Counted from the first letter of the stretch, positions 37,789 through 48,718 are shown. The stretch is 64,000 nt of DNA from Pseudomonas poae (GCA_028869255.1 CP110972.1:2361001-2425000), one strand, 5' to 3'. Translations and numbers: made by a program. Notes: generated by a model not told the origin, from the letters alone.

Positions 37789-38283
37789 ATGGACGATGTA
37801 CAACAACTGGGCGAGATGCTTCGTCATTACGCCGATAGCGAAGCGCATAAAAAACAGCAATTCGACGTGCAGTCGGCCCGTTGGGCGCTAAAGCTCGACC
37901 AATTGTTCGGGCAGATCGAGCAGTGGTTGGAGCCGGTCAAGACCGTGGGTTTGCTGGAGGTACACCGTGAAGCGTATGTAGCCAGCGGGCCGAGCCTGCC
38001 GGTGGAGACCTCGACCTTCAAGACCGACAAACTGACGGTGCAGATCACCGGTAAAACCGTGGAGTTCGTGCCGGACGTGATGGGCGTAGGCGGCTTGATT
38101 TCGGTAGCGGTCATGGGCCTGACCGCCGCCCGCCACGGCAGCGTTTCGCTGGTACTGCCGGCGGATAAGAACGACTGGCTGTGGAAGAAGACCAATGGCC
38201 TGAAAGACCCGGACACTTATGCCTTCGACGCCAATTTCCTGGCTTCACAGTTGCAGAGCCTGATTCCCCGCGACCGCGGCTGA
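37789..38283 (+). CDS. Conserved hypothetical protein (164 aa)
   Basis: A soluble 164-residue protein from ATG 37789, preceded by AAGGAG at ideal spacing; an in-frame ATG at 37747 lacks such a site. The N-terminal half is helical (MDDVQQLGEMLRHYADSEA), the C-terminal half mixed with GKTVEFVPDVMGVGGLISV and DKNDWLWKK. No catalytic motif recognised. I do not know its function. Confidence 0.7.
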   Translation: MDDVQQLGEMLRHYADSEAHKKQQFDVQSARWALKLDQLFGQIEQWLEPVKTVGLLEVHREAYVASGPSLPVETSTFKTDKLTVQITGKTVEFVPDVMGVGGLISVAVMGLTAARHGSVSLVLPADKNDWLWKKTNGLKDPDTYAFDANFLASQLQSLIPRDRG

Positions 38284-38306
38284 GTCGAGTCTATCGGCCT
38301 GCCGCG

Positions 38307-38330
38307 GTGGCCGGCTGAACAGCCGGCCAC
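38307..38330. terminator. Hairpin between convergent genes
   Basis: GTGGCCGGCT-GAAC-AGCCGGCCAC, a perfect ten-base stem midway between two convergent stops. There is no T-tract on either side, so it is a weak or Rho-assisted terminator candidate. Confidence 0.45.
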
Positions 38331-38336
38331 GTGCAG

Positions 38337-39725
38337 TTACTTGAGCGGCGTCAGCCCTGGCAACGTCCACTGGCCGGGCTTGGGCAGGTAAACACGCAAC
38401 ACTGCGTAGAACGGGCCGGGAGGGGCCGGCAACCAGTTGCTCTGTTCGGCCTTCGGTGGCTCGTGGTGCTGCAAGGCGAGCGTCAGGCCGCCATCCGCGT
38501 CCAGCTTGAGGTTGGGCAGCATCCGTGAATTGATCAGGTAGCGTTTTTTGTGGTTGGGCACCAACAGCCGGGTCTTGGCGTCGTACATGGTCAGCGACCA
38601 GAAAGCATCGGCTGGCGGCAGTTGGTCCTTGGCGAAGTGCACGGTGTAGCTGTGGCGTGCGCCGTTGGCCGGTTTGCCCTCGGTGTCATCGACATAGGTG
38701 AAGGAGGTAGCCTCGTCGGATGACTGACCGAAAATGCCCAAGTCCGCACCGGCGTAGCGATACAGGTAGTTGTTTTTCAGGCGGTCACGGCTGCCATGCA
38801 AATCGCCTTTAGACACTTGATGGGTGTCGATTTTGTCCTTTTTAAAGGCTGCAAATTCGGCGCGTGCATCGGTGATGCCATCTTCCAGGGCCTTGCGTTG
38901 TTCGCCAGTCAAGTCCTTGACCTTGAACGGTGCGCCCGGGGCGATGCCGATCTTGGCAAACCGCGCCAACAGGTCTTTTTCGCTGTCCTGCGGTGCGGCA
39001 AAAGCCAGCATGAAGTTCAGGTAACGAAACAGCTGCGGGCCTTCAGTCATGGTTGCCATCGGCTTGGGCCATTCGATTTTCGGCGCCTTGGCCGGTGCGG
39101 CCTGCTTCACGTAGTTGCTCAGCGGCTGAACTTTGTAGCCGTTCTGGATCTGTTTGACCTTGTTCAGGTCTTTCTCATCAAACAACTGTGTGCGGTAAAG
39201 GGCGTAGGCGATATTGCTTTCGCTGTACACCACGCGGTCCACATCCACCGGTTGCTGACCTTTCCAGTCGGGGCCGGCGATCATGTAATGGCCGCCGTTG
39301 TTGCCGGTGCTGCGGGTGCCCAGGTAAGCGATGTTCTGGGTGTAGAGGTCGATCAACTGCACCGAGTAGTAACGGTTGTCTTCGATCTTGGGCAGGGTCA
39401 GCACCTGGGGCTCACTGCGCAGGTCCAGCCACACGAAGGAGTAGGGCGTGTCGGGGTTCGGGGTTACGAACCCGGTGTCCTTGGGGGTGAAGGCCTGGGC
39501 GGTATTGCCGATGTGGTTGAACGGTGCCTTGAAGTTGGCACCGCCCTTATCGACGGCCTGGGTGTAGAGCGTCTTGTACATCTCCACTACCGGATAGCCG
39601 TACAAATAGGCTTCCTTGGCAATGGCCCGGGCTTCGCTGGGCGTCGCGGTAAAATCGGCCCAGGCGCCGGTACTCATGAGAATCGAGAGGCTCGCCAACA
39701 GCAGGCGCGTCGGTTTTCTGATCAT
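38337..39725 (-). CDS. Exported DUF1254/DUF1214 protein
   Basis: A 462-residue protein from ATG 39725 (MIRKPTRLLLASLSILMSTG), with a Sec signal cleaved near AWA-DFT; the longer frame to 39920 has no family support. The N-terminal DUF1254 domain shows AKEAYLYGYPVVEMYKTLY, and the C-terminal DUF1214 domain shows FWSLTMYDAKTRLLV and LPAPPGPFYAVLRVYLPKP. Such proteins are widespread in bacteria and some are reported to influence lipid or biofilm traits, but the biochemical role is unknown. GAGACGC precedes the start weakly. Confidence 0.85.
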   Translation of the reverse strand: MIRKPTRLLLASLSILMSTGAWADFTATPSEARAIAKEAYLYGYPVVEMYKTLYTQAVDKGGANFKAPFNHIGNTAQAFTPKDTGFVTPNPDTPYSFVWLDLRSEPQVLTLPKIEDNRYYSVQLIDLYTQNIAYLGTRSTGNNGGHYMIAGPDWKGQQPVDVDRVVYSESNIAYALYRTQLFDEKDLNKVKQIQNGYKVQPLSNYVKQAAPAKAPKIEWPKPMATMTEGPQLFRYLNFMLAFAAPQDSEKDLLARFAKIGIAPGAPFKVKDLTGEQRKALEDGITDARAEFAAFKKDKIDTHQVSKGDLHGSRDRLKNNYLYRYAGADLGIFGQSSDEATSFTYVDDTEGKPANGARHSYTVHFAKDQLPPADAFWSLTMYDAKTRLLVPNHKKRYLINSRMLPNLKLDADGGLTLALQHHEPPKAEQSNWLPAPPGPFYAVLRVYLPKPGQWTLPGLTPLK

Positions 39726-40013
39726 GTTGTTGCGTCTCTTTATGAGCTGGGATGATGGAGGTTGTCGAGTTTCAGCTTTATATCGCTGCTGACCCGGGCC
39801 GGCGCGTGCCGTCGCCAGTGTTTGCCGGGGCAGAGTGTGCACGCAGTTGCTCTGGAAGTCTTTTGGCGAGTGCACTTGACCTATCCAAAGGCGTATTTTT
39901 TCATGTTCCGGCATGCACACAGGCGCGCGATCAGGCAGCGGCTGTCGATGTCAGAAGGGGTGACTGATCAGAGCAAGGGCCTTACAACAGTTCGCACTAA
40001 GTACGAAGCGGCA
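39726..40013. other. Gene-free region
   Basis: About 290 bases between the DUF1254/DUF1214 gene start and the receiver gene end. No credible reading frame, hairpin or repeat was seen; the left part must hold the promoter of the DUF1254/DUF1214 gene. Confidence 0.4.
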
Positions 40014-40376
40014 TCAAACCGGCAGCATCGATTTGACCTTGTCACGCAGTTGGTCGATGGAGAACGGCTTGGCGATCACCTGCATGCCGGAGGGTACATC
40101 AATGTTTTCGGCATAACCGCTGGCGAACAGGATGGGCAGGATGGGGCGCAGTTCGCGCACCTTGGCCGCCAGTTGCTTGCCGTCCATATCGGGCAGGCCA
40201 ACGTCGGTCATCATCAGGTCGATCACCTGGCTGGTGTTTTCGACGATCTTCAACGCCTCTTCAGCATCTGCCGCTTCAACCACCGTGAACTCCAATTCTT
40301 CGAGCACATCGACGATCAGCATACGCACGATGGCGTCGTCTTCGACTACTAGGATGGTGGAGGAGGTAGCGGACAT
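40014..40376 (-). CDS. Single-domain response regulator (receiver only)
   Basis: A 120-residue CheY-like protein. The acidic pocket is VVEDDAIVR, the phospho-acceptor Asp lies in LMMTDVGLPDMDG, the Thr/Ser switch is FASGYAE and the Lys is in VIAKPFS. There is no output domain. It closely resembles the C-terminal receiver of the hybrid kinase at 50989-52659 (MISDVGLPGMNG, ITGYAEH, ITKPFTFDLL), suggesting a shared phosphorelay. No kinase is adjacent. Confidence 0.92.
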   Translation of the reverse strand: MSATSSTILVVEDDAIVRMLIVDVLEELEFTVVEAADAEEALKIVENTSQVIDLMMTDVGLPDMDGKQLAAKVRELRPILPILFASGYAENIDVPSGMQVIAKPFSIDQLRDKVKSMLPV

Positions 40377-40579
40377 AATGAAAATTCCCGAGAAATGGAG
40401 GGCAGGTCTTTAGCGGTTGAAAGACCCATTATCTAATGAGTCGCTTCAATCTCGGCAAGTTCCGTTGGTAGAAGCATTGTGACGGGAATAAGCGCAAATG
40501 TCGCGCCACATGCGAGCGGTGATAGCGTTCAAATGATCTGATGCGTCAATGGCAACTCAGCACCATTGACGCAGGTGAA

Positions 40580-43500
40580 TCAAAGCGGCGCGTTGAAGAG
40601 TGCGAACGGGTTGCTGTAGGGCACTGACGTCAAGAAATCTCCGTCTGCGAAGGTGCTCACATGGTATGTCGGTACGCCATTGGTAACAGCAATCGGACTA
40701 AGCGTACTGGCGGACCGGCCACTGTTTAAGGTGGTTTCCAGCCCGCGCCTCATCGCGTCTTCAGTTGCAAACGTCGCCACGCCGAAGTTGGGGTCAAAGA
40801 AAAACCACTCTTTATTGTTGTTCTTGATGGTCACACCTGCAAGCAGCCCATGATTTTGGGTGCTGATCTTGAATATGGTTGTAGTGGTTGCGTTACTCAA
40901 ACGGTTGACGATATCGGTGTATGCAACCTGGGAGACAGCCTGAGTCCCGTGAAAATTCACGCGCAGAGTCTTATGCATGTCGCTGAGTTGTTTACGAAAG
41001 GCGCGGCTGCCAGGCGTGACGGCGCTTGATGCGGCTTTGAAAAAGTTAGCAATCAGCACATCCTGGGCTCCGTGTTGAATAGCCAGTGCCATGGTGTTCG
41101 CCAACGCTGCACATTCGCCCGCTGAAGCAAGGTCGCTTTGCGCCAGGTAGAGGTTTTGCGGCATGCCAGTCGCTTTACCGCCTGCGGCAGCGACTTCTTT
41201 GCTGAAGATTCCGGCATCCTCAAGGCTCTTGGTCGCTTGGCGATTTTCTATCAATTTTGTCAATAAGCCGATCTCTTGGGGATTTCGCCCGGTGGAGATT
41301 GCCAATTCTTTCAAGTCCGATAGACGCATTGACGGGTAGTAACCAGGGACATTTTCGAGGCCCTTGGTTGCATCAGCGCCTTTTGCGTCATAGCCCTTGC
41401 TGAAACCAGTGGAGTGGTTAGTCTTCACACGTTCCAAGGTCTCTCTAAATACTTCGGCAAGATTGGGTGTTTTGGCATTTGGTGCGATTACCGCCGACAG
41501 CCAGTTAACGAGATTACTGTTTATCACGCCATTGCCGGCAATCGTAGCGGGGATGAAATCCTGCAGTGGGGGGCCGTAAGGACGCTGCGTGATGGGGTCA
41601 AGGGCATACCATTTATTGTTCTGCAGAGCCGCACCCCCTTCGACGGTCTGATCTGCAAACTTAAAGGTGCCCGTCGCCGCGACACCATTGCTTTTACTGG
41701 CCGCCTTGAGCAGATCGTAACTGCCGCTCGCGCCCCTGAGCTTATTGACCACATCGACCCCTTTTGCGTAAACGAGCTTGGCGCCATTGCTCACCAGCCT
41801 GGCGCCTCCCTTGGCCAAATCCCCAAAACCGCTCAATGGGTTGAGAACGCCAATGGTGGCGGCGCCGATTACTTTGCCGGCCTTTAATACCTTTGCACCG
41901 GCGGAGAGGGCGGAGCTGCCTATTTTGATCAACTTGCCGGCGGTTGCCGCGCCTGCTGTGAGAAAGCCGAATACATCCAGTGTGAGGTCGAATGCCCCCT
42001 CACCGTAATTACCCTTCTGAAAGTTGACGATGGCCGACCTGAAGGGGATCAGGTTCAACAGAAACTCGCTGAGTGGTTTGGGCCCACCCTGTAGTTCGTC
42101 CAGGGTAGTTTGCCCTTGGGCTTGTTGTTTTATCGCTGGGTCATCGAGTTCAAGGTGTTGTACAAATACGTTGGCAATCGCCTTGGACCGGTCGCTTTTG
42201 AAGCTACTGAAGGGCGATTCAGTTACGGGGCGTTCACGGTAGATGCCACTGGCCGCATCACCGGGTATCAGCTCGGTGGTCGTAAAGACCACATTGGCCG
42301 CGCGTGATTCTCGAGTTTGCGCCCGAGACAGGCTCGTTGGTTCAATCGTGCCCTTATTGAAATTGATTTCGTAAGCCTGGGTTACGCCATTCAACGTGGT
42401 TTTAACGACCAGCTCAGGGCTGTTCCGACGAGGCGTAGTTAAAAAAACCATCTATTGTGTGGGAGCCTTCCGGGAAGAATTTAAGATCGCCAAACTCGAA
42501 GTGTGACCGATCCTCCGGCGGTAGCTTCGAGATGAGCTCCCTGATCATTGTGCTGACGGCGGCCTTTTTTCCTCAATTGCACCTGCGAATTGCTGATCAA
42601 AGACCTTCTGCGCATCAAAATTGCGGTTTTTGTTCAACGCCTCCAGCGGGATGCGGGGGTTACTCGATACAAAGGGCCTCAGATTCGGCAGGCCCATCAT
42701 GGCGATATCCAACATCGAATGCTCGCCCGCCAGCCCGGTTTGCTCTGCCTCCCCGCTATAGGCGTCAGTGCCGAGCACTTTCTCCTCGAAAAGCGAGCCC
42801 AGGTCGCCAAATCGCTCCTTCAGCTCCTTCAGCGCGATTTCCTTTCGCGTGGGGATTTCTTTGTCCAATGCCTGGGAAGCGGTGAGCCGCTCTGTCAGTT
42901 GTTGGTTGAATGCGGTTCTGACGGTGTCGATCTGTTGAGGGGTGTAGTTGTCTGTTGAAATTCTAGTGATTATCCCGTTCGCAACCCCCCAATCCATCAT
43001 TGCCGCGGCTTGAGCGCGCTGAAGTGCATTTGATGGGTTCTGGGTATTTACGGGGTAACTCATGACCTCGGCGAAACTCATACTTGCGACCGATCCCGGC
43101 CGCTCGGCTTCTATGGCGGCCGCAGCAATCGTCAAGTTGGCCCATGCCAGGCTGCCGACTGTCACATGCTCGGGAATGTCTTTAATCAGAAACTGCGGAG
43201 CTTCCTTGGATAGCAGTATGTGTGCCGCAAGTTTTGCGCTGCCTGGAGGTACTCGGCCTTGGGCCAGATACTGGCGCAATGCCTCAACGACCGATGAAGG
43301 CGACCTGCCCCAGTGCGTAGGTTGTGCCAGCCCGAAACCGTCTACGGTGTTGCGTATGGGTGAGAAATAGCTCCCAGGATCCAGCCCAATGTGAATCGCG
43401 GTCAATAAATAGTCGTAAATGCTGGTCTCTGAAGAAATACCCCCCAGATGCTCTTGAAGTGCTTTGCCCAGCGCGCGAGCTTTTGGCGTGTCGAGCAAGC

Positions 43501-44124
43501 GTTGCAGTAATTGGGCAGGGTCTAGCGGGTCGTTTTGACTTACCGAACTATCGGCTAACAAGTAACCAAGCGTGCCGATGACAGTGCTCGGTAAGGGCAA
43601 GCCTGGCACTCCCGTATTGCTGGCGCTCAGAAAGTCGATAATTTTTTTCTGGTCGGGTTGCGACATTGGTATTGGCCAGGACAGCCCTCCACCGAGGTCG
43701 CCCAAAGGGTGTAGGGCGGTCTCTTTTTCCAATGTCTGTGCCAGCGCAACGAGTTCATCAGCGGTAGTGGGCACTTTGTAGCCAAGGCGCGTAATGAGGT
43801 CGCTCACCTTCAAAGTTGTACGGGTGTTGGTCGCAGGCTGATGAGGAAAATTCACCTGAATGTTCAACACGTATGCAATTCTTTCCGATGTCACGGGGTT
43901 GCCATCAACCGGTGCGGTAAGACGCCGTAGTCCGCGAGCCACCACCCGCAGGTTTGCCTGCTCGTTCAACAGGTGCTTGAGCGTGCGGGGGGAGTTTCCT
44001 TAGCTGTTACGACAGGGCTTTGAAGTGGAGTGGGTGTTGGAAGGATCGAGGGACTTTGAGGCGCTTCGGCGGGCGTGCTGGTTGGGATGCTTACCGTTCC
44101 GTGTGCAACGTTGCTTATGTTCAT
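40580..44124 (-). CDS. Large toxin-like protein with C-terminal YopT/C58-like protease signature, with three frameshifts
   Basis: Two long frames (40580-42451 and 42545-43969) and a proline-rich N-terminus from ATG 44124 (MNISNVAHGTVSIPTSTP) join into one gene when three homopolymers are corrected: G6 at 43987-43992 (one base short), T6 at 42565-42570 (one short), A7 at 42441-42447 (one extra). The repaired product has 1,181 residues. Around the second and third junctions it reads KAAVSTMIRELISKLPPEDR and FPEGSHTIDGFLTTPRRN. A Gly/Ala-rich hydrophobic stretch (FGFLTAGAATAGKLIKIGSS) lies mid-protein. Near the C-terminus, GECAALANT, QNHGLLAGV and FFFDPNFG match the Cys-His-Asp triad layout of YopT/AvrPphB (C58) proteases, at about residues 1005, 1092 and 1111. 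There is no signal peptide or secretion gene nearby. Either a real toxin with sequence errors or a decaying one. Confidence 0.7.
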
Positions 44125-44384
44125 TGGGTGTGCCTTGTAGGTTAGAAAAACGCCTTCTCCAAAGATCTTCGGTATTCCCGAGGCGTCATCCTGTGTGCAA
44201 AAGCAGTGTCAGTGCGTTCCGAGTCCCTTCAGGGCATGTGTAATAGCTTGTGTGCTGAAAACGGTTCGTAAACAGTGCGGAACTGAGCTGCACCGCGTGG
44301 GCATTTACGCCAAATCAACGCAGAAACATAGCCCTGGCCCCTCAAGTTCGGGCAAACTCTGCGTTTTTCCCATTTGGACAAGGC

Positions 44385-47300
44385 ATGCCCATGACTCCCG
44401 CGTCGTCAGTTGATGAAAAGAGCTTTCGTACACTGCTGAGCCGAAACGTCGCGTTGCCCTTAGGGGTGGGCGTGCTCAGTGCGGTGTTTTTCGTCGTGCT
44501 GATTACCTATCTGTTGTCGGTGATCCAATGGGTGGAGCACACCGACCGAGTCATCAATAACCTCAACGAGTCGTCCAAGCTGACCGTGGACCTGGAAACC
44601 GGCATGCGCGGTTTCCTGATTACCGGCGACGAGCATTTTCTCGACCCGTATGAAGTGGCCAAGCCGCGGATCATTGCTGACCTGCGTAATTTGCAGGAGC
44701 TGGTGGCAGATAACCCGCAACAGGTTGATCGCCTAAAACGCCTGGAAGCCCTGCAAAACGAATGGAATAAATACGCCCAGTCGATGATCGATATGCAGCG
44801 CCAGAGCGGTGACTACCGCGGCGCGGTCAAGGCGGGTCGGGGCAAGCGCCTGACTGACGAGATTCGCAAGGAATATGAAGACGCGGTGGCGATGGAGCAG
44901 CAGTTCCGCATCACCCGTAACGCAGAAGTCACGCGAACCACGGTGATCAGCGTCACGCTGTATCTGGCGTTCGTGCTGGGGCTGAGCGGGTTCCTGGCGT
45001 ATATCGGCAGGAAGAATCTTCTAGCTTTATCAGAGAGTTACAGCGCAAACCTCGCGTCTCAACAGAAGATTGCCGGGCGCCTGGAACAGCAGGCCTGGTT
45101 GCGCAACGGCCAGACCGAACTGGCAGAGCAAGTGCTTGGCCAGCTGACGTTGAACATGCTGGGGCGCAATATCCTGCAGTTCTTTGCCCAGTACATGGGC
45201 TCTGCTGTGGCGGCGCTGTACGTGCGCGAAGAGCACGGCGGTCTCAAACGCGTGGCCACCTATGGCTTTTCGCGTGAGCAGGAACAACTCGAACAGGCAA
45301 TTTACAGCGACGAGGGCATCGTTGGCCAAGCGGCTCAACTGGACCGGCTGATTCGCCTGGACGACGTGCCGGTGGATTACTTCAAGGTCAGCTCCGGTCT
45401 GGGTGAAGGCCTAACCCGCAGTGTGCTGGTGGTGCCGACCAGCGATGATGATCGCGTCAACGGCGTGATCGAGCTGGGCTTCCTGCGCCCCCTGGATGAG
45501 CGTGACGTAGAGCTGCTGGAGCTGATTGCCGGGAATATCGGCACCTCGATCGAAGCGGCGCGTTATCGCCAGCGTTTGCAGGAAGTGCTCGCCGAAACCC
45601 AGCAGCTCAACGAAGAGCTGCAAGTGCAACAGGAAGAGCTCAAGACCGCCAACGAAGAGCTGGAAGAGCAGTCGCGCATCCTCAAGGAATCCCAGGCCCA
45701 CCTGGAAACCCAGCAAGCCGAGCTTGAGCAGACCAACGAACAGTTGGCCGAACAGACCCAGACCCTGGCCGAGCAACGCGACGCCATGGACCGCAAGAAC
45801 ATCGAGCTGAACCAGGCCCAGATCGAGCTGGAAGACCGCGCCGAAGAATTGCAGCGCTCCAGCAAGTACAAATCCGAATTCCTCGCCAATATGTCCCACG
45901 AGCTGCGCACACCGCTTAACAGCTCGCTGATCCTGGCCAAGCTGTTGGCCGAGAACCCGCAGGAAAACCTCAGCGCAGAGCAGGTCAAGTTTGCCGAGTC
46001 GATCTACTCGGCCGGCAACGATCTGCTCAACCTGATTAACGACATTCTGGATATTTCCAAGGTGGAAGCCGGCAAGCTGGAAGTGCGCCCGGAAAACTCC
46101 AGCGTGGCACGCCTGGTGGATGGCCTGCGCGGGATGTTCGAGCCGCTGGCCGCCGACCGTAAGCTGGGGTTCCAGGTGGAGGTGCAGCATGGCGCACCGA
46201 CCATGCTGTTTACCGACCGTCAGCGCCTGGAGCAGATCCTCAAGAACCTGCTGTCCAACGCCGTCAAGTTCACCGAGCAGGGCGACGTCAGCCTGTCGGT
46301 ATCCCATGCGCCGGGGGAGGGCATTGCGTTCACCGTGCGCGACTCGGGGATTGGCATTGCCCCGGATCAGCAGGAAAGCATCTTCGAAGCCTTCCGCCAG
46401 GCAGATGGCACCACCAACCGCCGTTACGGCGGCACCGGGTTGGGCCTGTCGATTTCCCGTGACCTGGCCACTTTGCTGGGCGGCTATATCAGCGTGACCA
46501 GCGAACCGGGCAAGGGCAGTGTGTTTACGCTGGTATTGCCCGAGCAGTATGTGGAGCGCGCCGCCGACGCCGGGCCAATCGAGGTGCCGCAACAGGTGGT
46601 GCCGGCGCCGGCGCCCAAGCCCATTGCGATTTCACCGCTGCCGGTGGCCGACGCCCAGCAAATCCCGCGTTTTGCCGACGACCGCGACAAAGCCCCGTTC
46701 ACCACGCGCTGCATTCTGGTGGTGGAAGACGAGCCGAACTTCGCCCGCATCCTGTTCGACCTGGCCCATGAGCTGGGCTACAACTGCCTGGTGGCGCACG
46801 GTGCGGACGAGGGCTACCGCCTGGCCGAGGAGTTCATCCCCGATGCGATCCTGCTGGACATGCGCCTGCCGGACCACTCCGGGCTGACCGTACTGCAACG
46901 CCTCAAGGAACACGCCAACACCCGCCATATCCCGGTGCATGTGATCTCCGTCGAGGACCGCGTCGAAGCCGCCATGCATATGGGCGCCATCGGTTATGCG
47001 GTAAAACCCACCACCCGCGAAGAGCTCAAGGACGTGTTCGCCCGCCTGGAGGCCAAGCTGACCCAGAAGGTCAAGCGTGTGCTGCTGGTGGAGGACGACG
47101 ACCTGCAACGCGACAGCATTGCCCGCCTGATCGGCGACGATGACATCGAAATTACCGACGTCGGCTACGCCCAGGCCGCCCTGGACCTGCTGCGCACCAA
47201 CGTCTACGACTGCATGATCATCGACCTCAAGCTGCCGGACATGCTCGGCAACGAGTTGCTCAAGCGCATGGCCACCGAGGACATCTGCTCGTTCCCGCCG

Positions 47301-47888
47301 GTAATTGTGTACACCGGGCGCAACCTGACCCGCGATGAAGAAGCCGAGCTGCGCAAGTATTCGCGCTCGATCATCATCAAGGGCGCCCGCTCGCCGGAGC
47401 GCCTGCTCGACGAAGTGACACTCTTTCTGCACAAAGTCGAATCCCAGCTGTCCCATGACCGCCAGAAGATGCTCAAGACCGCCCGCAGCCGCGACAAGGT
47501 CTTCGAGGGGCGCAAGATCCTGTTGGTGGACGACGATGTGCGTAACATCTTCGCCCTGACCAGTGCGCTGGAGCACAAAGGCGCGGTGGTGGTGATCGGG
47601 CGTAACGGCCGCGAAGCCATCGACAAGCTTAATGAAGTCGAGGATATCGACCTGGTGCTGATGGACGTAATGATGCCGGAGATGGACGGTTACGAGGCCA
47701 CTGCGTTGATCCGCCAGGACCCGCGCTGGAAGAAGCTGCCGATCATCGCCGTAACAGCCAAGGCCATGAAGGACGATCAGGAGCGCTGCCTCGCGGCGGG
47801 TTCCAATGATTACCTGGCCAAGCCTATCGACCTGGACCGGTTGTTCTCGTTGATTCGGGTGTGGCTACCGAAGATGGAACGCATTTAA
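44385..47888 (+). CDS. Hybrid sensor histidine kinase (CHASE3-GAF-HisKA-HATPase-three receivers)
   Basis: A 1,167-residue membrane kinase. A membrane span at about 20-42 and another near 190-210 enclose a CHASE3 sensor (SKLTVDLETGMRGFLITGDE). A GAF domain (about 245-395), a long Gln/Glu coiled coil, HisKA with the phospho-His in FLANMSHELRTPLNSS, and HATPase with NLLSNAVKFT, DSGIGI and GGTGLGLS follow. Three receivers end it, with Asp in LLDMRLPDHSG, IIDLKLPDMLG and LMDVMMPEMDG. The GTG of cheR abuts its stop, so it heads an operon with cheR, cheB and a receiver-kinase. The sensed signal is unknown. Confidence 0.93.
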   Translation: MPMTPASSVDEKSFRTLLSRNVALPLGVGVLSAVFFVVLITYLLSVIQWVEHTDRVINNLNESSKLTVDLETGMRGFLITGDEHFLDPYEVAKPRIIADLRNLQELVADNPQQVDRLKRLEALQNEWNKYAQSMIDMQRQSGDYRGAVKAGRGKRLTDEIRKEYEDAVAMEQQFRITRNAEVTRTTVISVTLYLAFVLGLSGFLAYIGRKNLLALSESYSANLASQQKIAGRLEQQAWLRNGQTELAEQVLGQLTLNMLGRNILQFFAQYMGSAVAALYVREEHGGLKRVATYGFSREQEQLEQAIYSDEGIVGQAAQLDRLIRLDDVPVDYFKVSSGLGEGLTRSVLVVPTSDDDRVNGVIELGFLRPLDERDVELLELIAGNIGTSIEAARYRQRLQEVLAETQQLNEELQVQQEELKTANEELEEQSRILKESQAHLETQQAELEQTNEQLAEQTQTLAEQRDAMDRKNIELNQAQIELEDRAEELQRSSKYKSEFLANMSHELRTPLNSSLILAKLLAENPQENLSAEQVKFAESIYSAGNDLLNLINDILDISKVEAGKLEVRPENSSVARLVDGLRGMFEPLAADRKLGFQVEVQHGAPTMLFTDRQRLEQILKNLLSNAVKFTEQGDVSLSVSHAPGEGIAFTVRDSGIGIAPDQQESIFEAFRQADGTTNRRYGGTGLGLSISRDLATLLGGYISVTSEPGKGSVFTLVLPEQYVERAADAGPIEVPQQVVPAPAPKPIAISPLPVADAQQIPRFADDRDKAPFTTRCILVVEDEPNFARILFDLAHELGYNCLVAHGADEGYRLAEEFIPDAILLDMRLPDHSGLTVLQRLKEHANTRHIPVHVISVEDRVEAAMHMGAIGYAVKPTTREELKDVFARLEAKLTQKVKRVLLVEDDDLQRDSIARLIGDDDIEITDVGYAQAALDLLRTNVYDCMIIDLKLPDMLGNELLKRMATEDICSFPPVIVYTGRNLTRDEEAELRKYSRSIIIKGARSPERLLDEVTLFLHKVESQLSHDRQKMLKTARSRDKVFEGRKILLVDDDVRNIFALTSALEHKGAVVVIGRNGREAIDKLNEVEDIDLVLMDVMMPEMDGYEATALIRQDPRWKKLPIIAVTAKAMKDDQERCLAAGSNDYLAKPIDLDRLFSLIRVWLPKMERI

Positions 47889-48718
47889 GTGGAGCGCAGT
47901 TTTTTGGAGAAAAGCAGCGATATTGAGCTGCGCCTGTTGATCGAGGCGATTTACCTCAAGTACAGCTACGACTTTCGCGACTACTCCGGCGCGTCGGTCA
48001 AACGCCGCGTGGCCCACGCCTTGCGCCAGTTTGACTGCGCGACCATTTCGGCGCTGCAGGAGCGGGTGTTGCACGACCCGGCAGCGTTCATGCAGTTGCT
48101 GCAGTTTTTGACGATCCCGGTGAGCGAGATGTTTCGCGACCCGTCGCACTTTCTGGCAATCCGCCAGGAAGTGGTGCCGCTGCTCAAGACCTACCCGTCG
48201 ATCAAGATCTGGATCGCCGGGTGCAGCACGGGGAGGAGGTGTACTCCATGGCCATCCTGCTGCGTGAAGAGGGGCTGCTGGAGCGCACAATCATCTATGC
48301 GACGGACATCAATCCGGCGTCCCTGGATAAGGCCAAGCAAGGCATCTTCTCCCTGGAAAATGTTCGTGCCTATACGGCCAATTACCAGCAGGCCGGGGGG
48401 CAACGTTCATTTGCCGACTACTACACGGCGGCTTACGATTACGCGATCTTCGATAAAACGCTGCGCGAGAACGTGACCTTTGCCGACCACAGTTTGGCAA
48501 CCGATAGTGTATTCTCAGAAACTCAATTGATTTCATGTCGTAACGTATTGATTTATTTCAATAAAAAATTGCAGGATCGGGCGTTTGGATTGTTTCATGA
48601 GTCGCTGTGCCATCGCGGCTTCCTGGTGCTGGGCAGTAAGGAAACCCTGGATTTTTCCGCCTACAGCAAGCAATTCGAACCCTTGGTCAAGCAGGAACGG
48701 ATCTACCGAAAATCATGA
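47889..48718 (+). CDS. CheR-type protein-glutamate methyltransferase, with a one-base frameshift
   Basis: SAM-dependent methyltransferase of the CheR family. The N-terminal helical domain (IYLKYSYDFRDYSGASVKRR) is followed by MFRDPSHFL and the SAM loop IWIAGCSTGEE, then YATDINPASLDKAK and SCRNVLIYFNKKLQ. The frame breaks at a G4 run, 48230-48233; one added G restores GCSTGEEVYSMAILLREEG and gives 276 residues. It starts with GTG directly after the kinase stop, and its stop overlaps the CheB ATG (ATGA), indicating translational coupling. The tetratricopeptide tail of CheR2-type proteins is absent. Confidence 0.88.

Noticed and set aside
40014..40376. Partner kinase gene next to the lone receiver
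   Set aside because: The neighbours are an exported DUF1254/DUF1214 protein and the toxin-like gene; no kinase is adjacent, so only similarity to the 50989-52659 receiver suggests a partner.
40580..43969. Two separate toxin genes rather than one frameshifted gene
   Set aside because: The 93 bases between the long frames encode sensible protein in the third frame (KAAVSTMIRELISKLPPEDR onward) when homopolymers are corrected, and the second frame has no ribosome-binding site before its ATG at 42451.
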